The position numbers and the translations under genes were made by a program. This document shows, piece after piece, positions 6,270 to 8,410 of a stretch of 8,410 nucleotides of DNA (positions are counted from its first letter, which is position 1; each line of letters starts with the position of its first letter). The stretch covers positions 1-8,410 of the forward strand of contig RGUG01000044.1 in NCBI GenBank assembly GCA_010027915.1. Reading direction: 5' to 3'. This stretch comes from a bacterium (GTDB lineage: Bacteria > Margulisbacteria > Marinamargulisbacteria > SXXA01). Under the pieces are notes generated by a model. It was not told the DNA's origin and did no database searches. It was given only the letters and a program-made list of their open reading frames with translations.

Positions 6270-6996
6270 CCCAGGCCATGCGGGGATTGACCGATTGTTT
6301 GCCGACCCCCATCGCACCGCCCCCTTTCGGTTTGATGACGAGGTAGCCGCTGTCTTTGATGACATGATCAGTCGTAGTGTGCCCCACTATGACCTCTTGC
6401 AAGCACTGATGGTCCGCGTGGTGCGTGCGTATGCACCCCCCGATGCCCATGTGTTGGATATGGGGTGTTCGACGGGCACCACATTGTGTGCCCTGGCCCT
6501 TGCCTTGCCTCATTTGAATGGTCTTGGCATTGATTCGAGTCCCCCCTTTATTGCCCAGGCCCGACACAAGGCCCAGACAATGGGCGTATCCGATCGGGTG
6601 CACTTTGATGTGGGGTGTTTACCCTCCCTTCCCTTGCCACCTGCCGATGTCATGGTGGCGTCCTTGGTCCTTCAATTTTTGCCGGTGGCGGACCGGGCCA
6701 AGGTACTCGTTAGCATGAGACAAGGTATCCGGTCAGGCGGGTTGGTGGTGGTAGTCGAAAAAACCACGCCTGAACACCCGATGCATCACGACCGATACGA
6801 ACACATTTACCATGACATGAAACAATCACAAGGGTATTCTCAGGTTGAAATTCAAACCAAGAAAAAAGCATTGGAAGGGGTACTGGTTCCCCTGACACGG
6901 TCTCATAATGAGGCCTTGTTTCGTGAGGCTGGGTTTGTATGCGAGCCATTTTTTACTTGGATGGTGTTTTCGGGATGGGTATTGACCCCATGTTAA
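6262..6996 (+). CDS. cmoA: CmoA-like carboxy-S-adenosylmethionine synthase
   Basis: CmoA converts SAM and prephenate into carboxy-SAM, which CmoB uses to make cmo5U at position 34 of some tRNAs. The 244 residues equal the usual length (about 247). Matches to CmoA run the full length: FRFDDEVAAVFDDMISRSVP (22-41), the SAM-binding loop DMGCSTGTT (66-74), VVVVEK (162-167), and the diagnostic YHDMKQSQGYSQVEIQTKKK (183-202) then ALEGVL. In E. coli the matching stretch reads QKR, and by my recall that Arg (Arg199) contacts the carboxyl group of carboxy-SAM; here it is Lys201. The protein could therefore be a true CmoA with a conservative change or a relative using plain SAM. The ATG lies inside the last codons of thiE (8-nt overlap), without a Shine-Dalgarno sequence. 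CmoB is not in the window. Confidence 0.85.
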   Translation: MHNPGHAGIDRLFADPHRTAPFRFDDEVAAVFDDMISRSVPHYDLLQALMVRVVRAYAPPDAHVLDMGCSTGTTLCALALALPHLNGLGIDSSPPFIAQARHKAQTMGVSDRVHFDVGCLPSLPLPPADVMVASLVLQFLPVADRAKVLVSMRQGIRSGGLVVVVEKTTPEHPMHHDRYEHIYHDMKQSQGYSQVEIQTKKKALEGVLVPLTRSHNEALFREAGFVCEPFFTWMVFSGWVLTPC

Positions 6997-7628
6997 CCGT
7001 CTCGGTGTGGGTGATTGATCATGTAACACCCTGCCCTCAGCCCGCTTTATCGGCCGCTGAGGAACGCCGACTGGCCAGCATGACGGAACCTCGAAAAACA
7101 GAATTTATGGCCTCTCGCCATTGGTTGCGGTACTTGCTGGCTCAAACCCTCCGTCAAGACCCCCGTCAGATTGCCATTACCACCTCGTCATCTGGCAAAC
7201 CCATCATCCCCAAGCATCCGGTTCATTTTGGGTTGTCACACACCCATGGCCGGACCGCCATTGCCATTGCGTCTCAACCCGTTGGCATTGATCTGGTAAA
7301 GGTGTCACCCCGTCCGCAATTACTCACCCTTGCCCAACGGGTGTTTCACCCAGAGGATGTCCATGCCTTGCAATCGATCGAAGGGAAGGCACGCTTAACC
7401 TTGTTTTATCGGTTATGGGCCCGCCACGAAGCAGTGGTAAAAGCCATGGGCAAAGGGCTACTGTTTCCGGTGGGGTTCCCCTTATCACCCCATCGTCCCC
7501 CTTTATCCACAGAAGGCGACTGGTCCATTGAAGAATGGGCCTTGCCCCAGCAGTGGTGGGTGGCCGTGGCCGCCCAAACCCCTCGTCTGCAACTGAAAAC
7601 CCATCATGACACGCCGTTACCCTACTAA
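6990..7628 (+). CDS. 4'-phosphopantetheinyl transferase (Sfp superfamily)
   Basis: Enzymes of this family move phosphopantetheine from CoA to a serine of acyl, aryl or peptidyl carrier proteins. The 212 residues fit the Sfp-type two-lobed fold. Visible motifs are RHWLRYLLA (43-51), SSSGKPII (66-73), HFGLSHTHG (79-87), VGIDLVKV (98-105) and WARHEAVVKAMGKGL (143-157). Asp101, Glu147 and Lys151 keep key metal and catalytic positions. Two departures stand out: the usual D-x-E reads Asp101-Leu-Val103, and the usual K-E-A reads His146-Glu-Ala. The frame is open back to 6939, but the ATG at 6990 places VSVWVIDH at the N-terminus as expected and overlaps the cmoA stop by only 7 nt (ATGTTAA); the ATG at 6975 is a second option. 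No carrier-protein or synthase genes are adjacent, so its substrate may be the fatty-acid carrier protein. Confidence 0.85.
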   Translation: MLTVSVWVIDHVTPCPQPALSAAEERRLASMTEPRKTEFMASRHWLRYLLAQTLRQDPRQIAITTSSSGKPIIPKHPVHFGLSHTHGRTAIAIASQPVGIDLVKVSPRPQLLTLAQRVFHPEDVHALQSIEGKARLTLFYRLWARHEAVVKAMGKGLLFPVGFPLSPHRPPLSTEGDWSIEEWALPQQWWVAVAAQTPRLQLKTHHDTPLPY

Positions 7629-8127
7629 TCTGGTGTTAATTGGCATGCCGGGTTCCGGCAAAAGCACGGTGGGACGCCATTTGTCACGTTTAACCAAAAA
7701 AAAATGGCGGGATACCGATCATGCATTGTCTGAACGGTTGGGGCAACCCATTGCCTCGTTTTTTGCTACCCATGGCGAAGCGGCGTTTCGTGACGCCGAA
7801 CACGCCTTGTTAACCGAGTGGTTATCGGTCACCAACATGGTACTGTCAACCGGGGGGGGGATTGTATGCCACGCACTGAATCGTCCCTTGTTGCGTGCCA
7901 TTGGATACGTGGTCTTTATTGATGTCCCCTTGGCCGCCCTATGGGAACGCCTCAAAGAGGACCGCAAACGCCCATTGTTACAAACCGATCGGCCCTATGA
8001 TGCATTGGCCTCCCTTTATCACACTCGGCATGCCCTCTATGAACGGTGTGCCCACCTCACCATTCCGGTTACCCAGTGGTCATCTCAGCACGTGGCCAAG
8101 GGTATTTTGACGGCCTTATCAGCATGA
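7606..8127 (+). CDS. aroK: Shikimate kinase
   Basis: This cytoplasmic enzyme phosphorylates shikimate with ATP, the fifth step of chorismate synthesis. The 173 residues are the normal length. The Walker A loop GMPGSGKST is at 13-21, the substrate and Mg site DTD at 36-38, FRDAE at 61-65 (Arg62), the STGGG shikimate-binding loop at 81-85, the lid region EDRKRPLL at 118-125, and LYHTRHALYE at 137-146 with Arg141. All catalytic positions I can assign are present. The ATG lies 23 nt inside the end of the phosphopantetheinyl transferase gene; no in-frame start lies nearer the Walker loop, and I see no Shine-Dalgarno sequence. Two 9-nt homopolymers lie in the gene (A9 at 7696-7704, G9 at 7852-7860). 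AroL would be an equivalent name. Confidence 0.96.
   Translation: MTRRYPTNLVLIGMPGSGKSTVGRHLSRLTKKKWRDTDHALSERLGQPIASFFATHGEAAFRDAEHALLTEWLSVTNMVLSTGGGIVCHALNRPLLRAIGYVVFIDVPLAALWERLKEDRKRPLLQTDRPYDALASLYHTRHALYERCAHLTIPVTQWSSQHVAKGILTALSA
7696..7704 (+). repeat. A9 homopolymer in aroK
   Basis: Nine consecutive A encode Lys31-Lys32-Lys33 of shikimate kinase as AAA AAA AAA. Runs of this length are known sites of transcriptional slippage and indel mutation in bacteria. Confidence 0.9.
7852..7860 (+). repeat. G9 homopolymer in the aroK active-site loop
   Basis: Nine consecutive G encode Gly83-Gly84-Gly85 of the shikimate-binding loop, all as GGG codons. It is the longest G or C run in the window. 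Poly-G tracts are typical slip-prone sites, and also places where sequencing errors occur, although the frame is intact here. Confidence 0.9.
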
Positions 8128-8410
8128 GTCGATCGGGTAGCGGGTGGCTTATTGCGTGGTGGTTATGGGCTGGCACCATCATGGGTCTTCAGCGGGGAGA
8201 GGGGCCACCCGAGGTGGTCCCGGCGCTGTATGTGATGCACACCCGACTGCCCAGTCGCATGATGGCCTTATCGGAGCGTGCCACCGATGTGGCCAGTCGT
8301 TGGGGGGCTTCGGTGAGTCCTTTTACGATGCCCACTCGAATGGGGAGTACGGGTAACCGGGGGGTGAGTGCGGCGTCTGCTCAGGCCACTTGGGTGGTAT
8401 CGATACCACC
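8124..8410 (+). CDS. Unknown protein with Trp-rich N-terminal membrane or signal segment (3' end outside window)
   Basis: An ATG overlapping the aroK stop (ATGA, 8124-8127) opens a frame of 95 codons that stays open to the window end. I do not recognise the family. The N-terminus MSRSGSGWLIAWWLWAGTIM has a short hydrophobic stretch (residues 8-21) with four tryptophans (8, 12, 13, 15) behind an Arg, suggesting a signal peptide or single membrane anchor. The following part is moderately charged, for example RLPSRMMALSERATDVASRW (40-59), and then rich in Gly, Ser and Thr (60-90), with no visible enzyme motif. The 4-nt overlap, matching the window's pattern of coupled genes, is the main reason to believe it is real. 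A competing 70-codon frame at 8144-8356 has no such support. Confidence 0.6.
   Translation, partial: MSRSGSGWLIAWWLWAGTIMGLQRGEGPPEVVPALYVMHTRLPSRMMALSERATDVASRWGASVSPFTMPTRMGSTGNRGVSAASAQATWVVSIP
8393..8410. repeat. Perfect 18-bp palindrome at the window end
   Basis: GGTGGTATCGATACCACC reads the same on both strands, centred between 8401 and 8402. It lies inside the last open frame, and may extend beyond the window, because its next base pair would use position 8411. It could be a protein-binding site, a hairpin, a fold-back assembly artefact or chance. Confidence 0.6.

Noticed and set aside
6939..6989. Longer start for the phosphopantetheinyl transferase
   Set aside because: It would overlap cmoA by 58 nt and add residues without family support; the ATG at 6990 gives a compact overlap and a typical N-terminus.
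8144..8356. 70-codon frame after aroK
   Set aside because: The frame starting at 8124 is coupled to the aroK stop, has a membrane or signal segment and stays open to the window end.

Overview
The window is a dense, entirely plus-strand stretch of a bacterial chromosome with mostly housekeeping genes. I see no phage, transposon, CRISPR, tRNA or rRNA signal. GC content looks close to 50%, and leucine is written very often as TTG. The gene set includes a SecD/SecF pair on separate genes, an RsbW/STAS partner-switching pair, stand-alone HisE, HemJ-type haem synthesis, a ThiD2-ThiE fusion, and CmoA. This looks more like a deep-branching or uncultured lineage with cyanobacteria-like traits than a standard proteobacterium or firmicute. 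That placement is a low-confidence inference; the sequence does not name the organism.

Left part (1-662): the C-terminal end of an RsbW-like anti-sigma kinase, then a 101-nt gap, which is the largest non-coding gap in the window and holds nested inverted repeats. A STAS-domain anti-sigma antagonist follows. Its stop overlaps the start of lysS, so a regulatory gene is joined to a translation gene.

Middle part (662-4713): lysS (class II lysyl-tRNA synthetase), secD and secF (membrane-embedded protein export motor), and hisE (second step of histidine synthesis). They are spaced by 12 nt, a 4-nt overlap and 9 nt respectively.

Right part (4714-8410): after an 81-nt gap comes a run of six genes that all overlap. 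They are hemJ (protoporphyrinogen IX oxidase), a two-domain thiamine gene (ThiD2 HMP-phosphate kinase joined to ThiE), cmoA (carboxy-SAM synthase, or a close relative), an Sfp-type 4'-phosphopantetheinyl transferase, aroK (shikimate kinase), and a Trp-rich exported or membrane-anchored protein of unknown function cut by the window end.

The genes are probably read as one or two long transcripts. The genes preceded by a gap, plus secF, have a visible Shine-Dalgarno sequence, whereas most genes that overlap the previous stop have none and probably depend on translational coupling. One possible metabolic link is that AroK feeds the chorismate/prephenate pathway, and prephenate is the carboxyl donor for CmoA. 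I found no clearly undescribed system. The most useful leads are variant residues in the CmoA-like and phosphopantetheinyl transferase proteins, two 9-nt homopolymers inside aroK, the C-terminal extension of HemJ, the possible RNA switch ahead of the STAS gene, and the unknown last ORF with its terminal palindrome.
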